In this document: positions 51,233 to 61,473 of the stretch, one piece after another | Layout of the letters: every line of letters begins with the position of its first letter | How positions within the stretch are numbered: position 1 is the first letter of the stretch | Source: Lineus longissimus | Taxonomy: Eukaryota > Nemertea > Pilidiophora > Heteronemertea > Lineidae | Length of the DNA: 64,000 nt | NCBI RefSeq assembly: GCF_910592395.1 | Contig: NC_088322.1 | Coordinates: forward strand, 4,399,431-4,463,430 | Reading direction: 5' to 3' | Translations under genes and position numbers: made by a program | Notes under the pieces: model-generated | Told to the model about the DNA's origin: nothing | What the model saw: only the letters and a program-made list of their open reading frames with translations | Database searches by the model: none

Positions 51233-52780
51233 TTAGTTTATCGATAGCTTTGTAACAAGTACTTTGTAACTTTTCGACATAAATACCTTCTTGTTACCAT
51301 TGCATGCAATAAATTTATTATCCATCATATATACAGTGTTTTTGTTCATTTTTATACAGTCTTTTCCAGCACCGTTCCAATCGGCTTTCACTTGCTCGTC
51401 ATTTGTCGGGTCAAACCGGTCCATGTATCCGATAGCCCACTGGTGACCTTCTCCATATGGTTGAAGAATGTTGAAAAGGGTCAACCAACACACAAACATT
51501 GTTATTCTGGAGAACAAGAGTCTCATTTTGTAGGCATTTTCTTTGTCGCTGTTATTCTCACCAGTCATCAAGTTTGATGGTTTGGGTTCACACTTGTCAT
51601 TTTTCGCTTCTATTTCACGGATAATTCGCAGACAGTCATCAGATCCTGTGATACCTTCAAAATTTTTCGTAGTGTTCATAGAGGAAAGGTATTTGATGCT
51701 GGACGTGTTAAGACCCATAATCGTATTGAAAGTCACGTCGAACAGCGGCGAAGAGTCAGTTCCCGTGAGAACAAATCTTTCTGAGAAACATAGTTGGTGG
51801 ACGTGTCTCATAATTACACACAAGTGACTTTCTAGCGATACGGGCTTTGCACTCATACGGAATTCGACGTTTCTGATGCATTTATCCTGTTGTTCATCGG
51901 TCATAAGCGCGTCTATGTCTATCAGAGTAACATCTTCACGTTCCATAAATTCTCTGTACATTCGATTCGTCAGATATGGCTGTAAAAGACATAAATTGGC
52001 TTCGGAAAACAATTTCTCGACGTTCGCTGTTCTCGGACAATAGGCGGCTATTTGATTTGCTCGGAATTTCGCAAAACGATCCGAATTTGCTGTTTGGACA
52101 TTTTCATTCATTGCATGGTTCGTTCTAATTCGATTTATCATAGCATTCAACTGATCAGTTTTAACACTATCATTTTGACACATTTCATCTGTTATGGTGT
52201 CCGATGGCGTTGTTTTTTCATCATTGTTTCCTAAGTCAGGTCTGTAGAAGTCATCGTTGAACACACCCATGACATTGCAAACAACATCAGGGGTGAGCGC
52301 GCCCATAGAATTAATCCACAGGGCATTGGCTAGCGTTTTTTTACACCATTTTTTATCATCATCTAATGAAGTTGCTTTTTTGGACGTTGCTGCAGCGGCC
52401 ACTTCTGTCGAAACTCCGATTTCGTGCGTTGCTTTGATTATAGCACTTATGCTACCTGGTCGCAGTGCCAAGCACGTGAGATTTTGTTTGTTTATAAGCA
52501 CGTTCGGATCATTGGTCTGCATAAAACGTTCAATTCTCGAATGCAAATCCTTTATGGCATTTACACTTTCCATACCACAAACCGCTGCACCACTTCCAAC
52601 ATTCGACGTGTTTGTATTTCGCGTAAAACGCACACTTTCTTTCATCATAGAATTCATGAGAGTCCTATCGTCCACATCCTCTTCAAATCCTGGCATCGAG
52701 CCAACATTCATTTGCGATTTCTGGTATTCCTTGAATCGCATCAACATTTCGATATCGGATCCGGTAAAAAGTGAATTCAT
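51233..52780 (-). CDS. Unknown 515-residue protein
   Basis: It is a soluble helical protein with an acidic N-terminal region (GFEEDVDDRTL) and several Cys in the C-terminal third. A hydrophobic helix (ITMFVCWLTLFNIL) near residue 430 could be buried or membrane-associated. No family is recognised. The ATG at 52780 lies six sense codons after the stop of the upstream 52799 frame, in the same frame. They are probably separate genes but might be one interrupted gene. Confidence 0.65.
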   Translation of the reverse strand: MNSLFTGSDIEMLMRFKEYQKSQMNVGSMPGFEEDVDDRTLMNSMMKESVRFTRNTNTSNVGSGAAVCGMESVNAIKDLHSRIERFMQTNDPNVLINKQNLTCLALRPGSISAIIKATHEIGVSTEVAAAATSKKATSLDDDKKWCKKTLANALWINSMGALTPDVVCNVMGVFNDDFYRPDLGNNDEKTTPSDTITDEMCQNDSVKTDQLNAMINRIRTNHAMNENVQTANSDRFAKFRANQIAAYCPRTANVEKLFSEANLCLLQPYLTNRMYREFMEREDVTLIDIDALMTDEQQDKCIRNVEFRMSAKPVSLESHLCVIMRHVHQLCFSERFVLTGTDSSPLFDVTFNTIMGLNTSSIKYLSSMNTTKNFEGITGSDDCLRIIREIEAKNDKCEPKPSNLMTGENNSDKENAYKMRLLFSRITMFVCWLTLFNILQPYGEGHQWAIGYMDRFDPTNDEQVKADWNGAGKDCIKMNKNTVYMMDNKFIACNGNKKVFMSKSYKVLVTKLSIN

Positions 52781-52798
52781 GATTGACTGGTGCTTTGA

Positions 52799-54889
52799 TT
52801 ATTCCTCCTCTTCTTCGCAGCGTAGTGAATTGTCGATAAAACACCCGTTTCCAAATATGATATCAACCAATCGCATCAGAAATGCATTGTTTATATCGGC
52901 GACTGACTGGCATAAATATAAGTTAAAGGCCGTGTCCACGCGCAGCAAACAGTAATTTTTATGAGTAGGTGCCGTACTCATTTTCGCATTGACAAAGGTA
53001 TCATTGGCAGTTTTTGCTTCGTTTAAGCCGTGTTTGGTCCTTTTCATGTTTTTCGTGCTGTACTTTAGATCGCTTTTCTCCAAAACTGTTTGCGCTGTCT
53101 CTTTTTCGACCGTACAAGCGATACGGAGCGTTGCTTTGTCCACTAGGGGTAGTAGTGATTCGAACTGATCGTCACCGCAATGATGTGCAGCGTGCTCGTC
53201 GTCCTTCATTTCAACGTCATCGCCATCTTCGCCATTTTCTTCAGCAATATTGAGGTCTTTGAGACTCTTTACCAACACGTCTTCAACACCCTCGTAGGCA
53301 ACACCACCGAAAATCAACTTTGCATACTTCGTTATGAGTTCGAGTTTATGTTTTTGCGATGCTTTCCCCGATACTTGCACCACACGCAGAATATCTTGCA
53401 TGAAATCGGCAAATACTGCTGCTTGAAATATATCGTTGATAAATTCCAATACTCGATCAGGTATGCTTTTCAATTCGTGAGTACTAAACAACGGTGGGTA
53501 AAGGTATGCTTCCGGTGTCACACATTCGCCGTCCAAGGAGAAAATCCTAGTTACACCCATACACGTGAACCACACTTTTCGATCGGTACCGTCCATGTGG
53601 AAGAGGTATTCCAGTTTCGATGAGGTTTGTTCTGCATTTGATAGTGTCCTGTTGGTATTTCTTTCCAAAATGAACACACCACGTTTGGCATCGGTTAGAA
53701 TAAGGTCATCTTCCACTTGTACAATATTTTCGCTGCCAGGAACTTTGGATAAAAGGAATTTTATCACTTCGCGCACAACAGACTCGTGTCTCATCCAGGA
53801 ATTGACCCACACCTTTTCCACGCGGTTCATTGTGAATGGGAAAATCAACCATGGAAATTTCTTCACTCTATAACACTGAAGTGATTTCCTATTCTGTTTT
53901 CCCTTTCTTGTGTCGAATGTAATTTTCGGCATGTTGGTATTTTTCATAACATTTCTGTGTGATTGTCCTTTCCTGCCGCTGCTATTGCTGCTGGTAGTGG
54001 TATTAGAGTATTTTCCACTTTCCGATATATGTTTCCTTTTTCTCATTGGACCGAGCATTATATTATCCAATTCGGTTTCAGTGTCCTCGGAGTCTTCGCT
54101 GTTTTCATTTTCCGCTTTAGCAGCCGCAGAAGATGACGTGTGTTTGGTGCGTGTTTCTGTTTCAATACTATTAAGAACGTGTTTTACGAATTTGATGGTT
54201 TCTGTCTTCTTTTTACCCTTTTCGTCAAGAGAATCCATTTTAGCAAGGGATTCGTGTAAGTGTGTCATTTCCAGAGTATTTATCCAACACAGCATGTTCG
54301 TATTACGGCACTCGTGCCACCATTCGAGAGGATTTGGATCGAAAAACACGTGTGGACCATATCGGAGTATGTCTTCGCTGTTTTTTATCACAGTAAATAA
54401 GAAATTGCGACTTTCGACGGTTGTCAATTCACTAGTGTATGAATCGTAGTGGAAATTTTTAGCCATCTGTTTCCATTTCATTTTCTTCGCAAATTTTTTG
54501 AACTGTTTGCGCGATGTGAGTCGTATAAGAACCAAAACACCAGGTTTTTGATAGAGTTCTAACATTTTAGCTGTTGACAATTCGTCAGAGTCAAAACTGA
54601 ACAAATCCATGTTCAACCGATATATTTGCATGTTTTCGCTAATTTTACTACTTTTAGTTATATCTTCTTCTTGTAACCGATGAGCTTCTACGTTCATTTT
54701 AAACACATGACTGGACAAGTTCTTTTTCTTAATCTTCGATCTTACAGGCTTAGCTTTGCCATTTTCATCAGCATCGTCTACTGGCGCACTTTGGAATTCG
54801 AAATCTTCGCCGTATTTCTCTACAACACATCCTTTGAAGACGTCATACTTCGATATGGTCATATCGGTTTCAACATTATACAAAAACAT
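52799..54889 (-). CDS. Unknown 696-residue protein
   Basis: From ATG 54889 (MFLYNVETDM) the frame is 696 codons; a GTG at 54913 is less likely. A Ser/Glu-rich region (ENSEDSEDTETELD) near residue 270 is followed by a basic KRKHISESGK and a Ser/Asn-rich linker. The rest looks globular and helical, ending in a Cys-Glu5 tail. No enzyme motif, signal or membrane helix is visible. A tegument or replication accessory role is possible but unsupported. Confidence 0.65.
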   Translation of the reverse strand: MFLYNVETDMTISKYDVFKGCVVEKYGEDFEFQSAPVDDADENGKAKPVRSKIKKKNLSSHVFKMNVEAHRLQEEDITKSSKISENMQIYRLNMDLFSFDSDELSTAKMLELYQKPGVLVLIRLTSRKQFKKFAKKMKWKQMAKNFHYDSYTSELTTVESRNFLFTVIKNSEDILRYGPHVFFDPNPLEWWHECRNTNMLCWINTLEMTHLHESLAKMDSLDEKGKKKTETIKFVKHVLNSIETETRTKHTSSSAAAKAENENSEDSEDTETELDNIMLGPMRKRKHISESGKYSNTTTSSNSSGRKGQSHRNVMKNTNMPKITFDTRKGKQNRKSLQCYRVKKFPWLIFPFTMNRVEKVWVNSWMRHESVVREVIKFLLSKVPGSENIVQVEDDLILTDAKRGVFILERNTNRTLSNAEQTSSKLEYLFHMDGTDRKVWFTCMGVTRIFSLDGECVTPEAYLYPPLFSTHELKSIPDRVLEFINDIFQAAVFADFMQDILRVVQVSGKASQKHKLELITKYAKLIFGGVAYEGVEDVLVKSLKDLNIAEENGEDGDDVEMKDDEHAAHHCGDDQFESLLPLVDKATLRIACTVEKETAQTVLEKSDLKYSTKNMKRTKHGLNEAKTANDTFVNAKMSTAPTHKNYCLLRVDTAFNLYLCQSVADINNAFLMRLVDIIFGNGCFIDNSLRCEEEEE

Positions 54890-54992
54890 TTCGAAAATTT
54901 TCAAAGTCTCCACTTCCGCTTCAGAGCCTGTTTTTTTTCCTAACTTCCTGTTCGTGGATCAGTTTCAGAAATTGTAGGTTTAAATGATTAAA

Positions 54993-56051
54993 TCACTGAA
55001 CATTGCCAAACTGTGTTATCAGTGGTGATGGTGCTGTCCGTTTTGAACGTATTGGACGAGATTTTTCAGTTTTATTAACATTAGGGAGTTTTGTTGTTGA
55101 TATTGTTGCACTTTGGTTAGTTTCGGACATGTACGAACTGCCCGCACTCGACATGGTACGAATGCTGGCGTCTGGTACACTTGGCAAACGTACCTTTTTT
55201 CCATATCCCATATCGATCATGTAGCCACTTCGAATTTCTTGCCTATCAATGTCTGATTGATCTGCATGTGACTCGGTTTCGGACTCAACACTTGCACCGT
55301 TGCATTCATCAATGGTCATGGCTGCATCGTTGTCAATTTTGGTCATATGTTGCTTCCCTGCCTGACATACTTGTGTAATGGCCAGTTTTTTATTTCTATC
55401 GTATACAATTTGGCCGATTTTCTGACTCGTGTGCTGTAGGTTATTCGAAATGGGTAACAATTTGTTTAGAACCATTTCAAATTCTGCAAACCAGAGCTCC
55501 TTGCCCCTAGCGGTAAATTGCTCATCCACTGTTACAGCAGCAGCACCAGTACCGTTGGCATTTCCACCCGTTTTTTCACGCTGTTGTTTATCAGAGGCAT
55601 GATGTAGTTTTTCTACCGTTGTATAATTTTGCCAACACTCTATCAGTCTGTAGTAGTCCTTTTCCGATTCCAATATTTTGGTGGCTAGTAGTTTTACGTA
55701 TTCAACTGCTTCCCTGTGGTTTTTCTTCATTTCCCGCAGTACTTTGTATACATTTGTGAGGTAGATTTGAGATTTTGCCATGTCCATTGCTTGAATACGG
55801 ATGATTTTCTCCCTCGTGGGATCTGTGAGTAAAATCGATCTCAAATCACCACGAGTAGGATAGGCATCTTCCTCGTGGTAATCGTATCCTACATCCGCTT
55901 CCTCATCTGATTGCGATGAATTCGAATTAGCTGTATTGCTGTTATACGGATTGAACCATTCGTATGAATCGGCCAATGTTTGTAAATGTGCCTCGTCGAA
56001 CGAATTTCTCATATTTGAGAGCCACCTCACGATAGAATTCAGTACATCCAT
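54993..56051 (-). CDS. Unknown 352-residue protein
   Basis: ATG 56051 (MDVLNSIVRWL) is preferred over the longer frame to 56171, which would overlap the divergent 56085 gene. Residues 30-60 are acidic, and a long helical region with coiled-coil potential lies at ~85-220. The C-terminus is Ser/Thr-rich and ends basic (KTEKSRPIRSKRT). No family is recognised. The 33-bp gap to 56085 implies a shared divergent promoter. Confidence 0.65.
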   Translation of the reverse strand: MDVLNSIVRWLSNMRNSFDEAHLQTLADSYEWFNPYNSNTANSNSSQSDEEADVGYDYHEEDAYPTRGDLRSILLTDPTREKIIRIQAMDMAKSQIYLTNVYKVLREMKKNHREAVEYVKLLATKILESEKDYYRLIECWQNYTTVEKLHHASDKQQREKTGGNANGTGAAAVTVDEQFTARGKELWFAEFEMVLNKLLPISNNLQHTSQKIGQIVYDRNKKLAITQVCQAGKQHMTKIDNDAAMTIDECNGASVESETESHADQSDIDRQEIRSGYMIDMGYGKKVRLPSVPDASIRTMSSAGSSYMSETNQSATISTTKLPNVNKTEKSRPIRSKRTAPSPLITQFGNVQ

Positions 56052-56084
56052 ATTTCCTATATCGGACGTACGGACAGTGTCAAA

Positions 56085-58859
56085 ATGCCACAACAGATAT
56101 CGAAAGATATTCCGACACCACACGAGTTTATACTGTCTATGATAGGCACAACAGCGGCTTTCCAATTGCAAACCTTAACACTACTCGAAAAATGCTACAA
56201 GAAATGGATGAGTAAGCCTCTCGAATCGCTAACCAACTGTACGTTGTGTGGCGCATTCGTCAAAATCCGGAAACGCTATCCTCAAGAGCTATGGCTCACC
56301 ACGGACTGTACCAAATGTATTTTTGTCATCAACAGATTCAGTATCGAACTGGCCGAAAATCCATCCGGACTGTTGGTTTCTTGGTTCTTTGCGCGAGAAC
56401 AGATGAAAAAGCTGATCGGACTAATGGAAAAAGAAAAAAAAAAGAAACTCAGTCTATTGGAATATAATAGTTGGGAAAAACAGTTGAATGCGAAAAATAA
56501 AGACCCTGCGGTATTTTTAGACGAAGTGTCGCTCGAAATAGACTGTATTTCAATGTTGATTCACGTATTTATGGGAAGGTGCAAGTCTGAGGAGGGAGCT
56601 TTCGAAAATACGCACGGATTGGACGGTAAACACGCTGAAATGCTCAACTTGGATAAAATCATAAGGCAAAGTGTTGTAGCCATGCACATGTACACTGATA
56701 GGTACCTGACCAAAAAACGCTTGGTACACACTGGAAATAAGCTGGATAACGAAGAAGTTGGCAGACTGCGTCAAGAAAGGGCCAATATGATCAACAAGAA
56801 GAAAAATACAACTCACAAATTGGCAAAGTTCAAAAGATTCATGAAAACTACGAAATATCTATGGGGTAAAGATGACATGCACGACAACGAACTGATCAGC
56901 ATCACAAATCCGGACGAATTGTTAAAGAATATCTGTAGAATGGCTACGAATGATAATAACAAGTGTACGCACGTGGAGAATAGGAATTCTTGTGTCTACG
57001 GCAATACGGGAACACTGTTTCTCACAGCTGAAGAAAATAAATTTCCCGATTTTCGATATCTGATCGACGACAAATGGGTTGAAGAAAAAATCCTTCAAGA
57101 TTATCGCAAACACCACGGACAAGTTCCAGATGACGAAGTGGAGAGAGATGAGATTATTAACAAGGGCTATCTGAATTTTCACAAGGAAAGTGCAAAGAAA
57201 TCCGAAAATCTACCAGGTGTACACAAAATAAAAACTCACTACGATCCGAAATTGCACTGCAAGTACGAAAAAGCTGCTATGGCAAGTAATGGCGGCGACA
57301 GTGGTAAGGGCAGTTCTATGGTACATGGAACAGATGACAGTGGAGGTGGTGAAGGGTCGAAAAAAAACGCAGTAACGGTCGCCACGGTATTGGAAGCAGC
57401 AAGACATTCGCATTTGAGTAAAATGAGAAGGGACTTGATGGCATCTTCTACTTCTACTTCAACAACAACAACCAGTGACATAGGCAGAAAACGCAAACAC
57501 AATGAAATCGAAGACGAGGAGCGTGACGAATCAGAGGACGACGGGGCAGCGGATTTGTTTTCCTACAACAGCGATGATGGCAGCGATAGCGAAGACAATT
57601 TTGCAAGAAGCGGCAACACCTCTGTTGGCATAAACTTAGGCTGTGGTGATAAACAATTGGAAAGAAATTCAATCGTGGCAAACAACCCTAGTGAACACAA
57701 GGCAAAGGGCAAAGTGGTAAACACGAAAGATCAAATAACCAATATGCGTTTGACGGGTGGATTGAACTCTATGAGTAAAAGAAGCAAATACAACGATGTA
57801 AACGAGAATAATTTATTATTTCCATCATCAACAAGCAATAGTGTAAACACAAAAACAACGTCGTCCTCGCACATCGGTCTCACACACGAATTGCGGCGTG
57901 AAAATATGCGAAAAAGAGAGGACAGTGTTGCTACAGCGACATTTTTACTCCGACTACATAAAATGACCACCCTGATGCAACACCATGTTTCGAATGAAGA
58001 CGGCGGCGATAGCATTGGTGACCCACGAGTGAATAATATTTCGAAAGATAAACACACGCCGTTTTTTTGCAACTCCCCCCTCGAATATCTTCACTCAGCC
58101 AGACCACCGTGTGTTTTCTGTACGCTATCGATGTCTAAAGGCATGGGTTGGGTGTTGAACGACGCCGTGAAGATGAGCAAGGAGGAAATGCAAATGGTCG
58201 GCTCCGGCTGTGGTCTTTCGAACCATAACGTAAAATGGAAAAGTTTTAACCACTCTTCGAGTTCGGGAAAACACCAAAGTGGTGGTAGTGGTGGACTTAG
58301 AGATATCGCTCTCGGTATGAGTGGTGGTGGTGGTGGGAGCGGATCGGGTGGTGATATTCTAAATACGCATTTGAATAATCCACAACCGTTTATTTACACT
58401 GCCGGGTTAGACGATGCACACGTGACCATCGAAAATGGACTTAGCGAAATTTACAAGAATTGGTACGGTATCAAATTTAAGACATTACTGTACAATGTTT
58501 TCGAAAAAGTCTACAAGGGGTGCATTCAACTGGCCGTTAGTAATACTACAGGCCTGAGTAAAGACGACAGCATGATGATTTCCCACACAGACGATCAGAA
58601 AATGTGCATCGCCCTCCACGGCCACATTAACACATCTACTAATATATTATGCAAGGCTAACACGAGAAAAACACTAATAGAGTCCGACGTTTTCCAAATG
58701 GATTCGCTAGAGAAACCGCTGCACACGTGTAATGTTCCATATACTGTTCTCGCCCTGGAAACGCTACTGGAGAATAATACCAAATTACCCACACTGGAAC
58801 AAAAGCGTGTCCAGACTCTTGCTCATAATCATAGTTTAACAACGAATATCCGAATTTAG
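56085..58859 (+). CDS. Cys-rich large protein, candidate second terminase subunit (UL28-like)
   Basis: The protein has 924 residues. An N-terminal double CxxC unit (NCTLCGAF...DCTKCIF, residues ~45-85) and a later NSPLEYLHSARPPCVFC (~665) look like zinc sites. Long linkers are Ser/Asp/Gly-rich. The C-terminal 200 residues (QPFIYTAGLDDAHVTIENGLSEI...) look folded. Terminase small-subunit-type proteins of herpesviruses (UL28 family) are of similar length and have comparable Cys motifs, so this is a reasonable candidate but unproven by eye. A 55-bp piece (56350-56404) is copied next to terminase exon 1. Confidence 0.5.
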   Translation: MPQQISKDIPTPHEFILSMIGTTAAFQLQTLTLLEKCYKKWMSKPLESLTNCTLCGAFVKIRKRYPQELWLTTDCTKCIFVINRFSIELAENPSGLLVSWFFAREQMKKLIGLMEKEKKKKLSLLEYNSWEKQLNAKNKDPAVFLDEVSLEIDCISMLIHVFMGRCKSEEGAFENTHGLDGKHAEMLNLDKIIRQSVVAMHMYTDRYLTKKRLVHTGNKLDNEEVGRLRQERANMINKKKNTTHKLAKFKRFMKTTKYLWGKDDMHDNELISITNPDELLKNICRMATNDNNKCTHVENRNSCVYGNTGTLFLTAEENKFPDFRYLIDDKWVEEKILQDYRKHHGQVPDDEVERDEIINKGYLNFHKESAKKSENLPGVHKIKTHYDPKLHCKYEKAAMASNGGDSGKGSSMVHGTDDSGGGEGSKKNAVTVATVLEAARHSHLSKMRRDLMASSTSTSTTTTSDIGRKRKHNEIEDEERDESEDDGAADLFSYNSDDGSDSEDNFARSGNTSVGINLGCGDKQLERNSIVANNPSEHKAKGKVVNTKDQITNMRLTGGLNSMSKRSKYNDVNENNLLFPSSTSNSVNTKTTSSSHIGLTHELRRENMRKREDSVATATFLLRLHKMTTLMQHHVSNEDGGDSIGDPRVNNISKDKHTPFFCNSPLEYLHSARPPCVFCTLSMSKGMGWVLNDAVKMSKEEMQMVGSGCGLSNHNVKWKSFNHSSSSGKHQSGGSGGLRDIALGMSGGGGGSGSGGDILNTHLNNPQPFIYTAGLDDAHVTIENGLSEIYKNWYGIKFKTLLYNVFEKVYKGCIQLAVSNTTGLSKDDSMMISHTDDQKMCIALHGHINTSTNILCKANTRKTLIESDVFQMDSLEKPLHTCNVPYTVLALETLLENNTKLPTLEQKRVQTLAHNHSLTTNIRI

Positions 58860-58958
58860 TGAACCATTGAATCATGAATTAAGATGATTATTGTGAATTA
58901 AGACTATTGCGAATAAATATGTATTTGGAGATAGTACTTGCTTTTTAGTTTTTTTTAC

Positions 58959-59873
58959 TCAGGTGCTATCCTTGTTTTTCTTGTACAGTTGGGCGTACAG
59001 AATGGGAAACTGTGCCCTAGCACTACCGTACACTTTCAAATACTCCTTGATATAATCGGCCATGTATTGGTCTACCTTGTTCTCGGGCATGATACCGACT
59101 TCAGAGAGTAGATTTTTCATCACATCTCGCATTTCATCACTGTTGCTGTATTCACATGTAACCATAGGGTATTCGATGACATCATCACCGAGACCGCATT
59201 CTTCGAAGGTTGGTCGCATGTCCATCATTGTGTTGGGTATTTCCTCCTCGATTGTTACACCAAGTCCGTAGTTAGAAGCTTTGATTCTTTCAAAGTCGTT
59301 GATATACTGAGCCCATTCGGGGTACTTCTTTGCCATAATAGCCGTAACATGCAGCATGTATTTGCACGATTGAGCCGCACTCACAGTCATAACAAACTTG
59401 CCGTTTTCTTTCAGGAGACAATCTGATATAATACGCAGTGCTTTCGGAAAGTTTGTCCAGCGCAGTGCCATGAAAGAGGTGACCACATCGAATTTCTCAC
59501 CGGAATAGAGAGCCGCGACCTTCTCTTCGTCCGTAATATCACACACATCGAATCTTATTCGATTCCCGTATTTCTCATTGGCGTTTTTGATGAAACTTGG
59601 ATTAAGGTCTAATGCCACGATAGAGTCAGGTGGTGGAATTTTCACACTCAAATACTTGTCCCAGAAAACGCTGGTCACTTTACCGTCGCCGCAGCCCACA
59701 TCAACCACGTTACGAACCGGGTGATTTTTATACATAAAGCACATAGCGCCACACTCATCCATTACCGTCTTGAACATTTGAAGCTGATGATTTTTAGCTC
59801 TATATTCATCGGGATACCTGGGTGTCTTGGATGAAGACGATATGGGCGTTGAAGTAGTTGGATTTTTAGCCAT
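58959..59873 (-). CDS. Class I SAM-dependent methyltransferase
   Basis: The 304-residue protein has motif I VVDVGCGDGK at residues ~56-65 and an acidic residue after strand 2 (IVALDLN). It also has a RFDVCDIT motif and DVVTSFMALRW, the order of class I Rossmann methyltransferases. The WxxFPKALR-type segment and overall length resemble the juvenile-hormone-acid-methyltransferase-like small-molecule enzymes of invertebrates. The substrate cannot be told, though a small acid or lipid is more likely than RNA or DNA. It was probably captured from a host. The gene is convergent with 56085, and its ATG at 59873 is unambiguous. Confidence 0.8.
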   Translation of the reverse strand: MAKNPTTSTPISSSSKTPRYPDEYRAKNHQLQMFKTVMDECGAMCFMYKNHPVRNVVDVGCGDGKVTSVFWDKYLSVKIPPPDSIVALDLNPSFIKNANEKYGNRIRFDVCDITDEEKVAALYSGEKFDVVTSFMALRWTNFPKALRIISDCLLKENGKFVMTVSAAQSCKYMLHVTAIMAKKYPEWAQYINDFERIKASNYGLGVTIEEEIPNTMMDMRPTFEECGLGDDVIEYPMVTCEYSNSDEMRDVMKNLLSEVGIMPENKVDQYMADYIKEYLKVYGSARAQFPILYAQLYKKNKDST

Positions 59874-60252
59874 TTCAATATCAGAGCACAGAACACAGTG
59901 AAACGCAGAAATGTATGATCAAGCAAGCATGAATGATAAAATGATTCAAGAACATAAGCATTTATATACAAATGGTGGTTATATTTGTTACAATTTTCTA
60001 TTTACAACAAAAATGCATAATCTGGCATGTAGGGGTGAATGAAGACAATTTGGCGGACTACTCTTTGACAAAAATTTGTCTTCGAAACTATTTACACAGC
60101 AATATAAACTTTTTTTGATTTTTCTCATTTTTATATTTTTTTTCGTGAAATTTTTTCTAAGTCCCAACTTCCTGTTCAGCATGCAAAAAAATAACTTTCA
60201 GAATTTTTCAATGTATAACTTCCTGTTCGAGATACATTTTCAGTTGTTCGAT
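59874..60252. other. AT-rich intergenic region
   Basis: No gene is seen. It holds TCTAAGTCCCAACTTCCTGTTCAG (about 60158) and a second AACTTCCTGTTCGAG, close to the consensus of the dispersed motif, just past the stop of the next minus-strand gene. Confidence 0.45.
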
Positions 60253-60984
60253 TTATTGGCGATTTAGGCACAAATTTTTTTTGGCTTCTTCTTTCAATTC
60301 ACGCTGAACAACGTGTTTTACAGGATCAGAAGCAAGAATACGCTGCCCAGTGTACATGAAACCGGGTGTGATTCGATTAGAAGTCAACCATAGGTCAAAT
60401 GTCAGAAATATCTCTCTTAGTTTGTTGACACATCTACCGGTTACAGTTCCATAGTAGTCTTTGAAATTTCGTAGAATCCAATACATTGTCAGCGGAGTAA
60501 TATGGTGCTCGGGGATAATGTTTTCCATGTTTGTTCTATTCTTTTTACACGGCTTCACGACGTAGGTGTCAAGTCTTGCGTAGTGCATCATTTCACGGAT
60601 AGCCAAACGATACAACACACGTGAAGTGGGCACACGCTGAGCAGCAGCAGCAGCGACAACATTATTCGCATTTGATGAACCACCAGCACTACTATCTACT
60701 ACATCTTGATCCATGTTGTTGGCCGCAGCATCAAGAGCATCGTTCAACAAATCAACACGGTTAACGGGTTGTGGTAATTCAGTGGCCGCTGTATTATTCA
60801 AAATAATGTAATCGTCATTGGCACCATACTGATTTTTCGTTTCAACAGCATCTTCCTTGAAAGTGGCTTTCAGCATGTTTATTTTGGTGATAAAGCGAAT
60901 ATTGGCAATTAGATCACGTCGGGTGGTACGATGTTTTTCAATCGTATCGCAGATTTCATCAAACAATTCCAAACAGAAATCGGA
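60253..60984 (-). CDS. C-terminal part of a stop-interrupted gene
   Basis: The frame follows the TAA at 60985-60987 in phase and has no ATG until 33 codons past its first alternative start. Its opening residues (LELFDEICDTIEKHRTTRRDL) look coding. About 240 residues include an Ala-rich linker (NNVVAAAAAQR) and a basic helical C-terminus. Lack of a start and phase with the 61431 frame suggest one gene split by a single stop. No family is recognised. Confidence 0.55.
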   Translation of the reverse strand, partial: SDFCLELFDEICDTIEKHRTTRRDLIANIRFITKINMLKATFKEDAVETKNQYGANDDYIILNNTAATELPQPVNRVDLLNDALDAAANNMDQDVVDSSAGGSSNANNVVAAAAAQRVPTSRVLYRLAIREMMHYARLDTYVVKPCKKNRTNMENIIPEHHITPLTMYWILRNFKDYYGTVTGRCVNKLREIFLTFDLWLTSNRITPGFMYTGQRILASDPVKHVVQRELKEEAKKNLCLNRQ

Positions 60985-61431
60985 TTAATCCTTGGTGGGC
61001 TTCACAAACGCCATAACCAGCACATTCGCAGCCATTTCGTTTTGTTGAATAGCCTCCTTTTCATATTCGTCATTTGATAAGAAAAGCGTACCTGTATCAG
61101 AATATTCGGAATATCTAGAGAGACCAGCCTCGATAAACCTTTGGATGTATGAATCAGTTTGCGCAGTTGGACGGTTGTGTTGGTTCTGTTGCTCGGGTTG
61201 ATTCTGTTGTTGTTTCTTTTCCACAGGAGGGTTGCCTTTCGTTGTATGTGTGTTGATTCTGAGTTTGACGAGGTTTAGCCAGTCCTTACATTTATCGGTG
61301 AATACTGCCATAGAAGTATCACAATCGCAGACAAACTTTCGTTTCTTGGCTACTTGGTTTGCCATGTCTTGCAAAAGGACAGAATACGTTTGCTCGGGCA
61401 ATAGTGCTATGGCTGCAGTTGAGATGTTCAT
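60985..61431 (-). CDS. N-terminal part of a stop-interrupted gene
   Basis: From ATG 61431 (MNISTAAIALLPEQ) there are 148 residues; the GTG at 61473 is less likely. A KKRKFVCDCD segment and a Gln/Asn-rich linker (QQQNQPEQQNQ) are seen, ending KPTKD-TAA. The frame continues in phase in the previous entry, so the product may be about 390 residues if the stop is a mutation or is read through. Confidence 0.55.
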   Translation of the reverse strand: MNISTAAIALLPEQTYSVLLQDMANQVAKKRKFVCDCDTSMAVFTDKCKDWLNLVKLRINTHTTKGNPPVEKKQQQNQPEQQNQHNRPTAQTDSYIQRFIEAGLSRYSEYSDTGTLFLSNDEYEKEAIQQNEMAANVLVMAFVKPTKD

Positions 61432-61473
61432 TCTATGTCGCTGAACTCCAACAAAGAGTGCGGATTCAACCAC

